Assembly (NCBI RefSeq): GCF_032191465.1
Contig: NZ_JAQOUE010000001.1
Span: 2,108,001 to 2,172,000 of the forward strand
Source: Candidatus Nitronereus thalassa
Lineage (GTDB): Bacteria; Nitrospirota; Nitrospiria; Nitrospirales; UBA8639
DNA length: 64,000 bases
Direction of reading: 5' to 3'
A program made the translations under genes and the position numbers. This document shows positions 1 through 8,436 of this stretch, in pieces. The notes under the pieces are model-generated. The model had not been told where the DNA came from and did not search any database. It saw only the letters and a program-made list of their open reading frames with translations. The first letter of the stretch is position 1; every line of letters begins with the position of its first letter.

Positions 1-427
1 CCGTGCCTATTAAAAACGATCCCACATATCCCACGGGGCGCTTGTCAAATTGGACCAAGTGATGTTCGGTCATCAGAAAGTTCAATTTCAACAGACCAAC
101 CATATACAGCCCAAAAATAATAATGAACACGGCCCCGATTTTTCGAATGATATCTTGGTATTCGTACATAACTTGACCAATGAAACTCGCGGAGGCTCCA
201 AACGCAATAAAGACCGTTGAAAATCCCGCGATAAACAGCAAGGAGTTCACCATAATAGATTTTCGCAATCGATGGCGTTCCGCAGCGTCGGTTAATTGTT
301 CAAGGGATAGACCAGTGATATAGGACACGTAAGACGGAACAAGCGGCAACACGCAGGGGGAAACGAACGACAATAGCCCCGCACTAAATGCTGCAAACAG
401 CGAAACCTGATTGAGTGAATCGATCAT
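1..427 (-). CDS. ccdA: Cytochrome c biogenesis protein CcdA (3' part cut by window edge)
   Basis: Membrane thiol-redox transporter that moves electrons from cytoplasmic thioredoxin to periplasmic thioredoxin-like proteins needed to reduce apocytochrome c cysteines. The first 142 residues are visible and the rest lies beyond position 1. Near the N terminus the motif SFVSPCVLPLVPSY carries the characteristic first-helix cysteine of the CcdA/DsbD-beta family, followed by hydrophobic stretches that look like three membrane helices. It starts 3 bases after the stop of the upstream thioredoxin-like lipoprotein gene, so the two are surely co-transcribed, and both lie divergent from the ccm operon they probably serve. 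Family is clear; the second cysteine cannot be seen. Confidence 0.9.
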   Translation of the reverse strand, partial: MIDSLNQVSLFAAFSAGLLSFVSPCVLPLVPSYVSYITGLSLEQLTDAAERHRLRKSIMVNSLLFIAGFSTVFIAFGASASFIGQVMYEYQDIIRKIGAVFIIIFGLYMVGLLKLNFLMTEHHLVQFDKRPVGYVGSFLIGT

Positions 428-430
428 GGG

Positions 431-988
431 TTACGACGCATCCAACAAATTTTGAATTAATTCCCGAGCTTCTGGACTATTCCAATCACGTGCGCCAAAC
501 ACACGGTGACGAAGAGTGCCTTGACGATCAATCAAATAACTCATAGGCAAGGTGCGAATGCCATACGCGCCACTCACACGATAGTCCGCATCGTGGAGAA
601 TGGGAAAGGTAAGCGCCTTGGCTTCCACAAATGGTCGCGTAATCACGCTGCCTTGATGATCTGAGGAAATCGCTAAAATTTCGAAACCTTGGTCCTTCAA
701 ATCCTTGTACACAATCTCCATGCTAGGCATTTCCACCCGGCAGGGACCACACCAGGTCGCCCAAAAATTCAGAAGGACGACTTTGCCCTTATAATCCGCA
801 AGGGATAGCCACTTTCCTTCAAGGTCAATCAGCGTGAACTCTTCCGCAGGCGCTCCAATAGTGGGACGAGATTTTTGAAACGCTACAGTCTGGCCCGCTT
901 CTGGATCGGGAGGACTTTCCGTCAACCCAGAATCACACCCGACTCCCAAGACCATTGCGAACAATAAAAGAACCCATGAATGCCTCAT
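431..988 (-). CDS. TlpA/ResA-like thioredoxin-fold lipoprotein
   Basis: Periplasmic, membrane-anchored thiol-disulfide oxidoreductase, 185 aa. Residues 1-18 form a lipoprotein signal ending in the lipobox LGVGC (Cys18). A Pro/Glu-rich linker leads into an AhpC/TSA-type thioredoxin domain (about 44-180) with the active site WCGPC at residues 79-83 and the cis-proline region TLPMSYLID. The frame is open to 1075, but the ATG at 988 was chosen because it places the signal peptide at the N terminus. It sits immediately upstream of ccdA, which would reduce it; together they fit the ResA/CcdA pathway for keeping the CxxCH motif of apocytochromes reduced. It may equally act as a general periplasmic reductase. 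Confidence 0.88.
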   Translation of the reverse strand: MRHSWVLLLFAMVLGVGCDSGLTESPPDPEAGQTVAFQKSRPTIGAPAEEFTLIDLEGKWLSLADYKGKVVLLNFWATWCGPCRVEMPSMEIVYKDLKDQGFEILAISSDHQGSVITRPFVEAKALTFPILHDADYRVSGAYGIRTLPMSYLIDRQGTLRHRVFGARDWNSPEARELIQNLLDAS

Positions 989-1200
989 CAATGTAGAATA
1001 CCATCCCTTGGTCTTTGTGGGTAGCGAACACAGGATGAGCCGGTCATGATATTCATACCATCTGGGAGGCGTCAATTAAGCCTGTCATGAAAAAGGCTGA
1101 CCTAGACATGCAGCCTTCCCATCAATTATACTACGTAGTCATTTCGGCAGACCCAGGCATTGAACCTGTTTTCATGGATCACCTTGATTAAAATAAATAA

Positions 1201-1216
1201 AAATACCTAGGTATTT
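1201..1216. promoter_or_regulatory. Perfect 16-bp palindrome, candidate operator between resA-like and ccmA
   Basis: AAATACCTAGGTATTT is its own reverse complement and lies in the 306-bp interval between the divergent thioredoxin-like gene and ccmA. The position, 79 bp before ccmA, and the A/T-rich surroundings suit a dimeric regulator site. No regulator is assigned and chance occurrence in A/T-rich DNA is possible. Confidence 0.3.
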
Positions 1217-1294
1217 ATAATTACAAAACAGATTCCCTCTGCCAATAGCCTCATCCCACGTTCTCAAAAAAGAAAGCTTACAACTTCCAATATC

Positions 1295-1969
1295 ATGACC
1301 GCCATCTCATGCCATAACATCAGTAAATTCTATGGGCATTATGAGGTGCTTCACAATCTTTGCCTCACGATTCAGGAAGGCGAGTGCTTTTCCCTATTCG
1401 GCCCAAATGGCGCTGGTAAAACAACGTTGCTCAAAATCCTGGCAACCCTTCAACGCCCCAGTGACGGAAAGTATCAAATTCTAGGCCTGGATGGGCTAAA
1501 GGAAAAAGAAGCTATTCGATTCCATATGATGTTTTTAGCTCATGGAGCACACCTCTACGAGGATTTGGATGCGCGCGAGAATTTACAATTCTCTCTTGCC
1601 TTGCGTGGACAATGCCCAGGCGAACGCGAGATGAAGCTGGCATTGGATCGTGTGGGAATAGGAGCGTTTGCCGAGATGAAAGTGCGAAATTATTCGGCAG
1701 GCATGAAAAAACGGTTGGCGCTAGCCAAAGCGATGTTAGCCAAACCCAAAGTCTTACTGCTGGATGAACCCTTTACCGCCCTCGACACCACGGGCACGGA
1801 AATCATGCGCGAGTATATTCGGGAACGGTTATCCGACAATGCCGCGGTTCTGATGTCCACCCATGACCATGATAAAGCCCGTCCCATTACCAGCCGCGCT
1901 GGCATGCTTCGCCAAGGGACCCTTCAGGAAATTTCAATCGAGGCGCTCAAATCCGATGACCTTTTTTAA
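1295..1969 (+). CDS. ccmA: Heme exporter ATP-binding protein CcmA
   Basis: ATPase of the CcmABCD complex, which uses ATP hydrolysis to release heme-loaded CcmE. 224 aa, a normal length. Walker A GPNGAGKTT begins near residue 36, the ABC signature variant YSAGMKKRLALAKAM near 133, Walker B VLLLDEPFTALD near 152, and the switch histidine is in MSTHD. First gene of a nine-gene run; its last 14 bases overlap the start of ccmB, indicating translational coupling. No good Shine-Dalgarno sequence precedes the ATG at 1295, but no better start is present. Confidence 0.95.
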   Translation: MTAISCHNISKFYGHYEVLHNLCLTIQEGECFSLFGPNGAGKTTLLKILATLQRPSDGKYQILGLDGLKEKEAIRFHMMFLAHGAHLYEDLDARENLQFSLALRGQCPGEREMKLALDRVGIGAFAEMKVRNYSAGMKKRLALAKAMLAKPKVLLLDEPFTALDTTGTEIMREYIRERLSDNAAVLMSTHDHDKARPITSRAGMLRQGTLQEISIEALKSDDLF

Positions 1970-2633
1970 CGTCATCCGCTGGATTGTGTGGAAGGACCTG
2001 GTCACCGAGCTGCGAAGCCGAGAGACCATTTCATCAATGGTATTCTTCGCGCTGATCGTAATCCTCATTTTTAGTTTTAGCTTTTCCATGGACCAGCAGG
2101 CCGCCCGTGAGGTCATTGCAGGTATTATCTGGGTAGCCTTCGCCTTCACTGGCATTATCGGTTTGGGCAAATCATTTTCCGCCGAATTGCAAAATGACTG
2201 CTTGGAAGCCCTGCAAATGGTGCCTGAATCCAAAGGGGCCATTTACCTGGGCAAGGTCGCCGCGAATTTCCTGTTTATGTTTGTAGTGGAAATCCTTTTG
2301 TTTCCAATGTTTGTGATCTTTTTCAATTTGGACGTCGTTGAAGAGATTTCGCTCCTTCTGTTAATATTTTTCTTAGCCACAGTGGGTCTTAGCGCCGTTG
2401 GGACGCTGTTCTCGGCCTTGACGGTTCAAATTCGGGCTCGTGAAGTGATGCTTCCGATTTTACTCCTTCCCCTGGTGGTCCCGGTGATGATCGCCGCGGT
2501 TGAGGCCACGAAGGGCGCCCTCAATGGCTCCCCCCTGCCCATATACAGTCAATGGCTTGAGCTACTCGCCATTTTTGATGTGATTTTTACGGTCGTGTCC
2601 TTTTGGATGTTTGAATTTGTGATGGATAATTAA
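1956..2633 (+). CDS. ccmB: Heme exporter membrane protein CcmB
   Basis: Membrane subunit of the CcmABCD heme-handling ABC complex. 225 aa with about six hydrophobic segments and an N terminus (MTFFNVIRWIVWKDLVTELR) typical of CcmB. The frame is open from 1863, but a start there would overlap ccmA by more than 100 bases; the ATG at 1956 gives the family length and a short coupling overlap. Followed 36 bases later by ccmC. Confidence 0.93.
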   Translation: MTFFNVIRWIVWKDLVTELRSRETISSMVFFALIVILIFSFSFSMDQQAAREVIAGIIWVAFAFTGIIGLGKSFSAELQNDCLEALQMVPESKGAIYLGKVAANFLFMFVVEILLFPMFVIFFNLDVVEEISLLLLIFFLATVGLSAVGTLFSALTVQIRAREVMLPILLLPLVVPVMIAAVEATKGALNGSPLPIYSQWLELLAIFDVIFTVVSFWMFEFVMDN

Positions 2634-2669
2634 TAGCCCAGATGCGAAGGTAAGAGTAACGAGATAGGA

Positions 2670-3398
2670 ATGATCATTCATCGAGTCATACGAAAAGTTC
2701 AACGCTTCCAGGGCTGGTTCGGTGGGAGCGCGGCCCTGTGTATTATGGCGGGGCTCTACCTAGGACTCATTGGTTCTCCGCCTGATTACTATCAGGGCGA
2801 GATTGTTCGGATAATGTATGTGCATGTGCCCTTGGCCCATACCTCGCTTTTTGCGTATATCGTCTTATCAATCGGTAGCATCTGGTATTTATGGAAACGT
2901 GACCCCATCGTCGACAACATGTGTCACGCGGTGGCCGCCCTCGGTGCAATGTTTACCACGTTGGCCCTGGCCACAGGGATGATTTGGGGAAAACCCACCT
3001 GGAATACCTGGTGGACCTGGGATGCGCGCCTCACATCGTACACCGTCATGTTGCTGATTTTGATTGGGTATTTAATGCTTCGCACGTTTATCGACGATTC
3101 TGAAAAGGAAGCGCGGTATGCGGCGGTGTTGGCCATTCTTGGATTGGTGGATTTGCCGATCATTCACTATTCCGTGGAATGGTGGCGGACGTTGCATCAA
3201 CCGCAATCGATTTCCATGCGAGGTGTGAGCATTTCATCGGGAATTTTGATTCCGCTCCTTTTTATGAGCATTGGAATGTCTCTTTTGTTTTCGTACATGT
3301 TGATGGTCCGGACACAATTATTGTATTTGGACCGCCTGTTGCACGCCAAAAAGGGGCGGCTCATGAGCCAGTTTCACATGTCGAAAACCGACTCATGA
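2670..3398 (+). CDS. ccmC: Heme-handling protein CcmC
   Basis: Integral membrane heme-handling protein that presents heme to CcmE on the periplasmic face. 242 aa, six predicted membrane helices. The tryptophan-rich WWD signature WNTWWTWDARLT lies at about residues 110-122, with flanking His residues that would ligate heme (near 51 and 166, the latter in the IIHYSVEWWRTLHQ region). A Shine-Dalgarno-like AGATAGGA lies just before the ATG. Its stop overlaps the next start as ATGA (3395-3398), so translation of the CcmE-like/CcmD-like protein is coupled to it. Confidence 0.95.
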   Translation: MIIHRVIRKVQRFQGWFGGSAALCIMAGLYLGLIGSPPDYYQGEIVRIMYVHVPLAHTSLFAYIVLSIGSIWYLWKRDPIVDNMCHAVAALGAMFTTLALATGMIWGKPTWNTWWTWDARLTSYTVMLLILIGYLMLRTFIDDSEKEARYAAVLAILGLVDLPIIHYSVEWWRTLHQPQSISMRGVSISSGILIPLLFMSIGMSLLFSYMLMVRTQLLYLDRLLHAKKGRLMSQFHMSKTDS

Positions 3399-3880
3399 CC
3401 AGTTTGTATGTTCGTTGGATCGTTGTATTGATTGTGGCTGTCGTATTAAGCATTTTAACTTTCAGTCACTATCAAAAACATTTGGCGACTTTGTCGCCTT
3501 CGCAAGTCAAGACGCAAGGCTTAACCCAAGAGGTTCGGGTTTTGGGTATGGTGCGCGGCGGAACCTTGGCCGGAAAGGTCGATGCTGGAGACGCGACGTT
3601 TGAATTGGTTGAAGACGAAGTGACTATTCCCGTTCACTATTTGGGGCCGCCCCCGGATAATCTCAGAGAGCTGAAGACGCTTATCTTGATTGGAAAATGG
3701 AATCCTTCTGATAACATTTTTGAAGCTCGCGATATCGGGTTAGTGACGAATTATGGATTTGTGATAGGAGCGTACTTGATCGGGCTCATTCCTCTGGCGC
3801 TGTTTCTGTTTGTCATGAGTCGACGTGTAGGCCTGTTATATGAAGAAATTAAAGCATCCAAACTTTATCAGGAAGAATAA
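3395..3880 (+). CDS. CcmE-like OB-fold protein with CcmD-like C-terminal helix (fusion)
   Basis: 161 aa, occupying the position where ccmD is normally found. Visible parts: an N-terminal membrane anchor (about 6-23); a CcmE-type OB-fold region (about 45-115) with the recognisable core RVLGMVRGGTL and TIPVHYLGPPPDNL; then TNYGFVIGAYLIGLIPLALF (about 119-138), followed by a basic stretch, matching the layout of the small protein CcmD. The covalent heme-binding HxxxY motif of CcmE is absent; the equivalent place reads ARDIG. I infer a subunit of the CcmABCD complex, perhaps a CcmD that holds an OB domain next to CcmC. It could also be a degenerate CcmE copy. The frame extends upstream to 3179 inside ccmC, but the ATGA overlap supports 3395. 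Confidence 0.75.
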   Translation: MTSLYVRWIVVLIVAVVLSILTFSHYQKHLATLSPSQVKTQGLTQEVRVLGMVRGGTLAGKVDAGDATFELVEDEVTIPVHYLGPPPDNLRELKTLILIGKWNPSDNIFEARDIGLVTNYGFVIGAYLIGLIPLALFLFVMSRRVGLLYEEIKASKLYQEE

Positions 3881-3883
3881 GGC

Positions 3884-4339
3884 ATGGGATCGAAAAATAA
3901 AAAAATCGGGATCATTGTCAGCCTCCTACTAGTTGGCGGGGCTTTAGCCTATCTCGCCCTTGGAAACTTCGGGGAAAATCTGGTGTATTTTTTTACGCCC
4001 TCCGAAGTCAAAGCCTTTTCGGCGGATTACTATCAGAAAAAAGTCCGCGTGGGGGGCATGGTTGTGGAAGGCAGCATGAAAGCCTATGCTGACCGCCTAG
4101 GTCTGACCTTTGAGCTCACCGATGGTGAAGCCACGATTCCTGTAACCTTTGAGGGCATTCCGCCAGATCTCTTTAAGGAAGGCCAGGGCGCAGTGGTCGA
4201 AGGGTACTGGACTGGACAACATCAATTTCAATCCAATCTTATCATGGCGAAACATTCCGAAGATTACATGCCTATTGAGTTAAAACGCGCCGGCGTGGAA
4301 CTGCCTCGCAAGGATTTCATGAAATCCCTGGTTCAATAG
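3884..4339 (+). CDS. ccmE: Periplasmic heme chaperone CcmE
   Basis: Binds heme covalently and hands it from CcmC to CcmF. 151 aa: an N-terminal anchor (about 8-26) and an OB-fold domain (about 50-130) with the family strings RVGGMVVEGS and IPPDLFKEGQGAVVEG. The heme-binding His is H124 and the partner Tyr is Y128 in AKHSEDYMP, the standard HxxxY arrangement. It begins 3 bases after the fusion gene and is followed by ccmF after 21 bases. Unlike its upstream neighbour, it has every feature needed for function. Confidence 0.95.
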   Translation: MGSKNKKIGIIVSLLLVGGALAYLALGNFGENLVYFFTPSEVKAFSADYYQKKVRVGGMVVEGSMKAYADRLGLTFELTDGEATIPVTFEGIPPDLFKEGQGAVVEGYWTGQHQFQSNLIMAKHSEDYMPIELKRAGVELPRKDFMKSLVQ

Positions 4340-4360
4340 AACCGAGAACTCCTCTCACCC

Positions 4361-6310
4361 ATGATCATCGAAATCGGACATTTTTCCGTTGTCATTGCTC
4401 TTGTGCTCTCCGCGTTTGGAATTGTCTCGTCATTTCTGGCACTCCAAACACGCAATGTGGATTGGGTACGTGTGGGCCGCATATCCCTCACGCTGATCTT
4501 TATCCTCCTGTCCATTGGCATGGCCTCGTTGATTTATTCCTTCTTGGTTCGTGATTTTTCGGTCCACTACGTTGCTGCGACGTCAAACTCAAAACTTCCC
4601 TTGTTTTACACCGTCGCTGCCGTCTGGGGTGGTCATGAGGGCTCATTACTCTTGTGGGTCTTTATTTTGTCTGCGTTTAGTACGATCGCCGTTTGGCTCC
4701 ATTGGCGCACCCAACCAGCCATCATGCCCTATCTGATTGGAATGGAATGTTTGGTAATCATGGGCTTCCTGCTCTTGATTCTCTTTCTCTCAAGTCCATT
4801 TGACCGGCTCATCCCGACTCCCGCAGATGGCAAAGACTTAAACCCCTTGCTCCAAGACCCTGCCATGGTCATGCATCCACCGATGCTGTACATGGGCTAC
4901 GTGGGCTTCTCGATTCCCTTTTCCTTTGCCATGGCCGCCTTGTTCTCTGGTCGGCTGGGAGAAGAATGGATCAAAGTCACTCAACGCTGGACGATCTTTG
5001 CGTGGTTGTGTCTTACCACCGGAATTTTAATGGGCGGCTATTGGGCCTATTATGAATTAGGATGGGGCGGCTATTGGGGATGGGACCCTGTTGAGAATGC
5101 CTCATTTATGCCATGGCTCGTGGGGACGGCATTCCTGCATTCCGTGATGGTTCAAGAAAAGCGGAAGATGTTTAAGGTGTGGAATCTCTTCCTCATCATC
5201 GTCACCTTTTCGCTCTCGTTGATTGGAACGTTCTTGGTACGCAGCGGTGTTCTCACGTCGGTTCATACCTTCGCCACTGACCCTGAGCGCGGATTGTATA
5301 TTTTAATTTTTGTGGCCACCGTGATTGGCATTGCTTTTGGTGCGCTAATCCTGCGTGCTCACAAACTAAAGAGTCAGGTCGAAATGGACTCCATGGTGTC
5401 ACGGGAGTCGGTATTTCTTTTCAATAATTTATTTTTCTTAGTTGCAGCGGCCACGGTCTTTTTGGGCACTCTCTATCCACTCATGGTTGAGACCTGGCAA
5501 GGATCAAAAGTTACGGTTGGGCCTCCGTATTACAACACGGTATTTATGCCTGTGGCCCTTGGACTCTTGTTTATGATGGGAGTCGGCCCCTATATTCCTT
5601 GGCGAAAGGCCTCACAAGCCAGCTTAAAGAAAAACTTTCTGATACCACTAGGCCTTGGATTAGTCTCCACCATTGTGCTGTTCTCTTTAGGTATTCGAAG
5701 CGTTTTTGCGTTGGCGGGCACGTTTGTCGTGGGTTTTGCCGGGGCTGCCATTGCCATCGACTTTGGAAAAATTTCGACACTGTATTCGCGACGAGAATCT
5801 GTCAGCCTCTTGAAGGGGGCGTTGTCGGCATTTACATCCAATCAACGCCGATACTCTGGACTCCTGACCCATGTCGGCGTACTCGTACTGGTCGTAGGCA
5901 TTATTGCGTCAACCGTTTATCAAACAGAAAAAGTGGTTTCCCTCAAAGTCGGTGATGAGTTCGTCATCGATGATTATCGAATGAAGCTCGAACGCATCCA
6001 CGAAGTGCGAGGAAAAAACTGGAGTGCCCAAGAAGGCGTGTTTGAAGTGTACGAAGGCAATAACTTACTCACGAAGTTACGGCCCCAGAAACGCGTGTAC
6101 GATGCGTCCCAAACCCCTACCACCGAATCGGCCATCTACGCCAAAAACATGGGACATATTTTTCTTACCATGCCGGATGTTTCTCCCGATGGCGTGGCTG
6201 TGGCTCGAGGCGTGATTAATCCCTTAATCCTTTGGGTATGGGGCGGCGGGGGCATCATGGGTTTGGGTGTGCTTTTAAACATTTTTCGTCCACGAAAACG
6301 TGACGAATAA
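4361..6310 (+). CDS. ccmF: Cytochrome c heme lyase subunit CcmF
   Basis: Large membrane protein that, with CcmH and CcmI, attaches heme to reduced apocytochrome c. 649 aa, about 14-15 hydrophobic segments. The WWD domain motif GGYWGWDPVENASFMPWL begins near residue 235, and conserved histidines lie around it (for example MHPPMLYMGYVG near 172 and SVHTFATDP near 307). Length matches classical CcmF (about 640-660). It follows ccmE directly and precedes ccmG by 9 bases. Confidence 0.95.
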   Translation: MIIEIGHFSVVIALVLSAFGIVSSFLALQTRNVDWVRVGRISLTLIFILLSIGMASLIYSFLVRDFSVHYVAATSNSKLPLFYTVAAVWGGHEGSLLLWVFILSAFSTIAVWLHWRTQPAIMPYLIGMECLVIMGFLLLILFLSSPFDRLIPTPADGKDLNPLLQDPAMVMHPPMLYMGYVGFSIPFSFAMAALFSGRLGEEWIKVTQRWTIFAWLCLTTGILMGGYWAYYELGWGGYWGWDPVENASFMPWLVGTAFLHSVMVQEKRKMFKVWNLFLIIVTFSLSLIGTFLVRSGVLTSVHTFATDPERGLYILIFVATVIGIAFGALILRAHKLKSQVEMDSMVSRESVFLFNNLFFLVAAATVFLGTLYPLMVETWQGSKVTVGPPYYNTVFMPVALGLLFMMGVGPYIPWRKASQASLKKNFLIPLGLGLVSTIVLFSLGIRSVFALAGTFVVGFAGAAIAIDFGKISTLYSRRESVSLLKGALSAFTSNQRRYSGLLTHVGVLVLVVGIIASTVYQTEKVVSLKVGDEFVIDDYRMKLERIHEVRGKNWSAQEGVFEVYEGNNLLTKLRPQKRVYDASQTPTTESAIYAKNMGHIFLTMPDVSPDGVAVARGVINPLILWVWGGGGIMGLGVLLNIFRPRKRDE

Positions 6311-6319
6311 CAGATCGCA

Positions 6320-6874
6320 ATGACGCGCACGACACAAATCACCATCCTCGTGGTTCTCCTAGGCCTCCTGTCATTGTTTTATCAAGGGCTGTGGGGCGAT
6401 CCACGACATATTCCTCCAGTACTCGTGGGCACACAAGCTCCGGTATTTGAAGGGCCCGATGTTGAATCTGACCAACACCTTTCTTCAGAGCAATTCAAAG
6501 GCAAAGTGATTCTCGTGAACTTCTGGGCTTCCTGGTGCCAAGAATGCAAAGTCGAACATGAAAATTTGTTGAGACTTTACGAGGAATTTAAAGATCATCC
6601 TGAGTTTGTCATGCTCGGCATTAACTACCAGGACGAATTACCCAAAGCCCGCGCTTATTTGAAACAACACGGGTCGAGCTTCCCCCATGTGCGTGATGTG
6701 AAAGGCGCTTTAGCCATCGACTTCGGTGTGTACGGAGTGCCGGAAACGTTCGTCATCGACCAACAGGGCGTGATTCGCCATAAATGGATTGGCCCAATCG
6801 TGGGCGACGTCTATACCAATCTGACGAAAAACATTTTGACGCCATTATTGAATGGGCCAAACCCTACGATCTAA
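6320..6874 (+). CDS. ccmG: Thiol:disulfide interchange protein CcmG/DsbE
   Basis: Periplasmic thioredoxin-fold protein that keeps apocytochrome and CcmH cysteines reduced. 184 aa: an N-terminal anchor (about 7-24), then a thioredoxin domain with active site WCQEC (Cys73, Cys76) and the cis-Pro loop YGVPETFVID typical of DsbE. The intervening residues QE differ from the common PT/VP of CcmG. Its stop codon is immediately followed by the ccmH ATG. The redox partner is presumably CcdA encoded at the start of the window. Confidence 0.93.
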   Translation: MTRTTQITILVVLLGLLSLFYQGLWGDPRHIPPVLVGTQAPVFEGPDVESDQHLSSEQFKGKVILVNFWASWCQECKVEHENLLRLYEEFKDHPEFVMLGINYQDELPKARAYLKQHGSSFPHVRDVKGALAIDFGVYGVPETFVIDQQGVIRHKWIGPIVGDVYTNLTKNILTPLLNGPNPTI

Positions 6875-7339
6875 ATGTCTCGCTTACTGCCCATCATCAT
6901 CCTGCTGTGCATCACCTTCCCTATTCAGGGCATGGCGGAAATCGTGGAAGAATCAGAGATCGATGAAAAGGTTCGAGAGATTGCGAAGAACCTGCGTTGT
7001 ACCGTGTGTCAAACCGAAAACATTTGGGAATCCGGCGCCCCCTTGGCTCACCAAATGCGGGAAGCGGTCCGGGAACGAGTGATCCAAGGCCAATCGGCTG
7101 AAGAAATTCTTAAATACTTTCACAGCCGCTACGGCGACTACATCATGATGGAACCGCCCAAACATGGATACAATTGGCTGATCTGGTTGGCCCCATTTCT
7201 TTTGCTCCTTGGCGGTGGAATCTTATTGGCAAAAGAAATCAAAAGTTGGGTCACCCGAACCCCGGCACCGCCAACCGAAATCCCTCCACCTCTTGATGAA
7301 AAATCCCGACGCCGCATTGAACAAGAACTACAACCGTAA
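6875..7339 (+). CDS. ccmH: Cytochrome c maturation protein CcmH (CcmL type, short form)
   Basis: Periplasmic-facing thioreductase component of the heme ligation complex. 154 aa: a cleavable or anchoring N-terminal segment (1-21), a three-helix domain containing the redox motif LRCTVC (Cys42, Cys45) and QTENIWESGAPLAHQMRE, a membrane helix around 98-118, and a short Pro-rich tail. The TPR half found in long E. coli CcmH is supplied by the separate downstream ccmI. It directly abuts ccmG. Confidence 0.94.
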   Translation: MSRLLPIIILLCITFPIQGMAEIVEESEIDEKVREIAKNLRCTVCQTENIWESGAPLAHQMREAVRERVIQGQSAEEILKYFHSRYGDYIMMEPPKHGYNWLIWLAPFLLLLGGGILLAKEIKSWVTRTPAPPTEIPPPLDEKSRRRIEQELQP

Positions 7340-7358
7340 GTCAGTCTAACCGATCCCC

Positions 7359-8288
7359 ATGTCGATTATTTTTGTCATTGCCTGTGTCACGATTCTTATC
7401 GGGGTCATCCTTGCGGTGTCTTCCCCGTTTTGGACGAAAGACCCCAACACGCCAGACCTGATTAGCCAGGAAGCTGCCGAAGATCAAGAACGAGCCGACC
7501 TTGCCGTGGAACGGGAAGTCCTGCGCCAATCACTCCAAGAACTCGATGTGGAACTCGCACAAGGCCGATTGGAACCAGAAGATTATGAGCGGCTAAAAGC
7601 CACGGACGAACGGCGCTTAATTGGGGTGCTGGACCGGCTCGAGGCCTTAGCGACATCGAGCGCACAAGTGTCACCAAGTGATGAAGCCACGACACGCGGG
7701 AACGCATGGGGGCCAGCTATTGCGGCCAGCCTCATAGTGCTGGTTTTATCAGTTGGGATTTATAGCTTCCTACAATGGCGCACCATCAATCGGCTGGTCG
7801 AGGTACAAGCTGAGATGATGGCAGGCCAACAACCAGCCCCAGACCCACGGGAAATGGTGGCCCGATTGGAAGCCCGGCTCAAAGAAAACCCAGACGATGT
7901 GCAAGGCCAAATGATGGCCGGTCGATCCTACATGGCCTTGGACCGTATCGACGATGCCACCAAAGCTTATAAAAAAGTCTTAGAGTTGGATGCGCGAAAT
8001 CATGAGGCACATTACAACTTGGGTGTGATCATGATCGAAGAACGCAAGTTTGACGATCCCAAAATTTTTAAAGCCGCGCTCAAACATTTCGACACCGTAT
8101 TAGTCGACTTGCCTAATCAACCCGGTGTGAACTGGTACAAAGGCTTGGCCCTGTGGTACTTGAAACGCTATCGCGAAACCGAAGAATACTGGGCCACCGC
8201 CCATAAAAATCTCCAACCCGGCAGCCAAGACGCCGAGTATGTCAAACAAGCCCTCGCCAAACTCCGCCAAGGCGAAACGCCGTTTTAA
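7359..8288 (+). CDS. ccmI: Cytochrome c maturation protein CcmI with TPR domain
   Basis: Apocytochrome-binding subunit of the heme ligation complex. 309 aa: membrane helix 1 (about 3-22), a charged coiled-coil-like segment (about 35-90, LRQSLQELDVELAQGRL is the usual CcmI signature region), membrane helix 2 (about 122-143), then TPR repeats (about 160-300; MVARLEARLKENPDDVQGQMMAGRSY region onward). Last gene of the ccm operon. The final 336 bases (7953-8288) are duplicated, colinear and without gaps, at 11574-11909 as a broken copy. Confidence 0.92.
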   Translation: MSIIFVIACVTILIGVILAVSSPFWTKDPNTPDLISQEAAEDQERADLAVEREVLRQSLQELDVELAQGRLEPEDYERLKATDERRLIGVLDRLEALATSSAQVSPSDEATTRGNAWGPAIAASLIVLVLSVGIYSFLQWRTINRLVEVQAEMMAGQQPAPDPREMVARLEARLKENPDDVQGQMMAGRSYMALDRIDDATKAYKKVLELDARNHEAHYNLGVIMIEERKFDDPKIFKAALKHFDTVLVDLPNQPGVNWYKGLALWYLKRYRETEEYWATAHKNLQPGSQDAEYVKQALAKLRQGETPF

Positions 8289-8371
8289 ATATACCTTCCG
8301 TTACAATGAGTTCGGCAACAGCAGACTAACCTTCGCGGAGTATCCCCCCTATACATTTGTGACCAATTAGG

Positions 8372-8377
8372 TATAAT
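8372..8377 (+). promoter_or_regulatory. Candidate -10 element for the DUF3015 gene
   Basis: A perfect TATAAT lies 60 bases before the DUF3015 start. No convincing -35 box is seen 16-18 bases upstream, so the call rests on the -10 alone. Confidence 0.3.
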
Positions 8378-8436
8378 TCCGTCCAGGGTTTATGCCGTTT
8401 TTGCATTATTGAATTTACTCAAAAGGAGGTTGTTGT

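Noticed and set aside
3179-3394. N-terminal extension of the CcmE-like/CcmD-like fusion back into ccmC
   Set aside because: Frame is only a shadow of ccmC; the ATGA overlap and the membrane anchor support the start at 3395.
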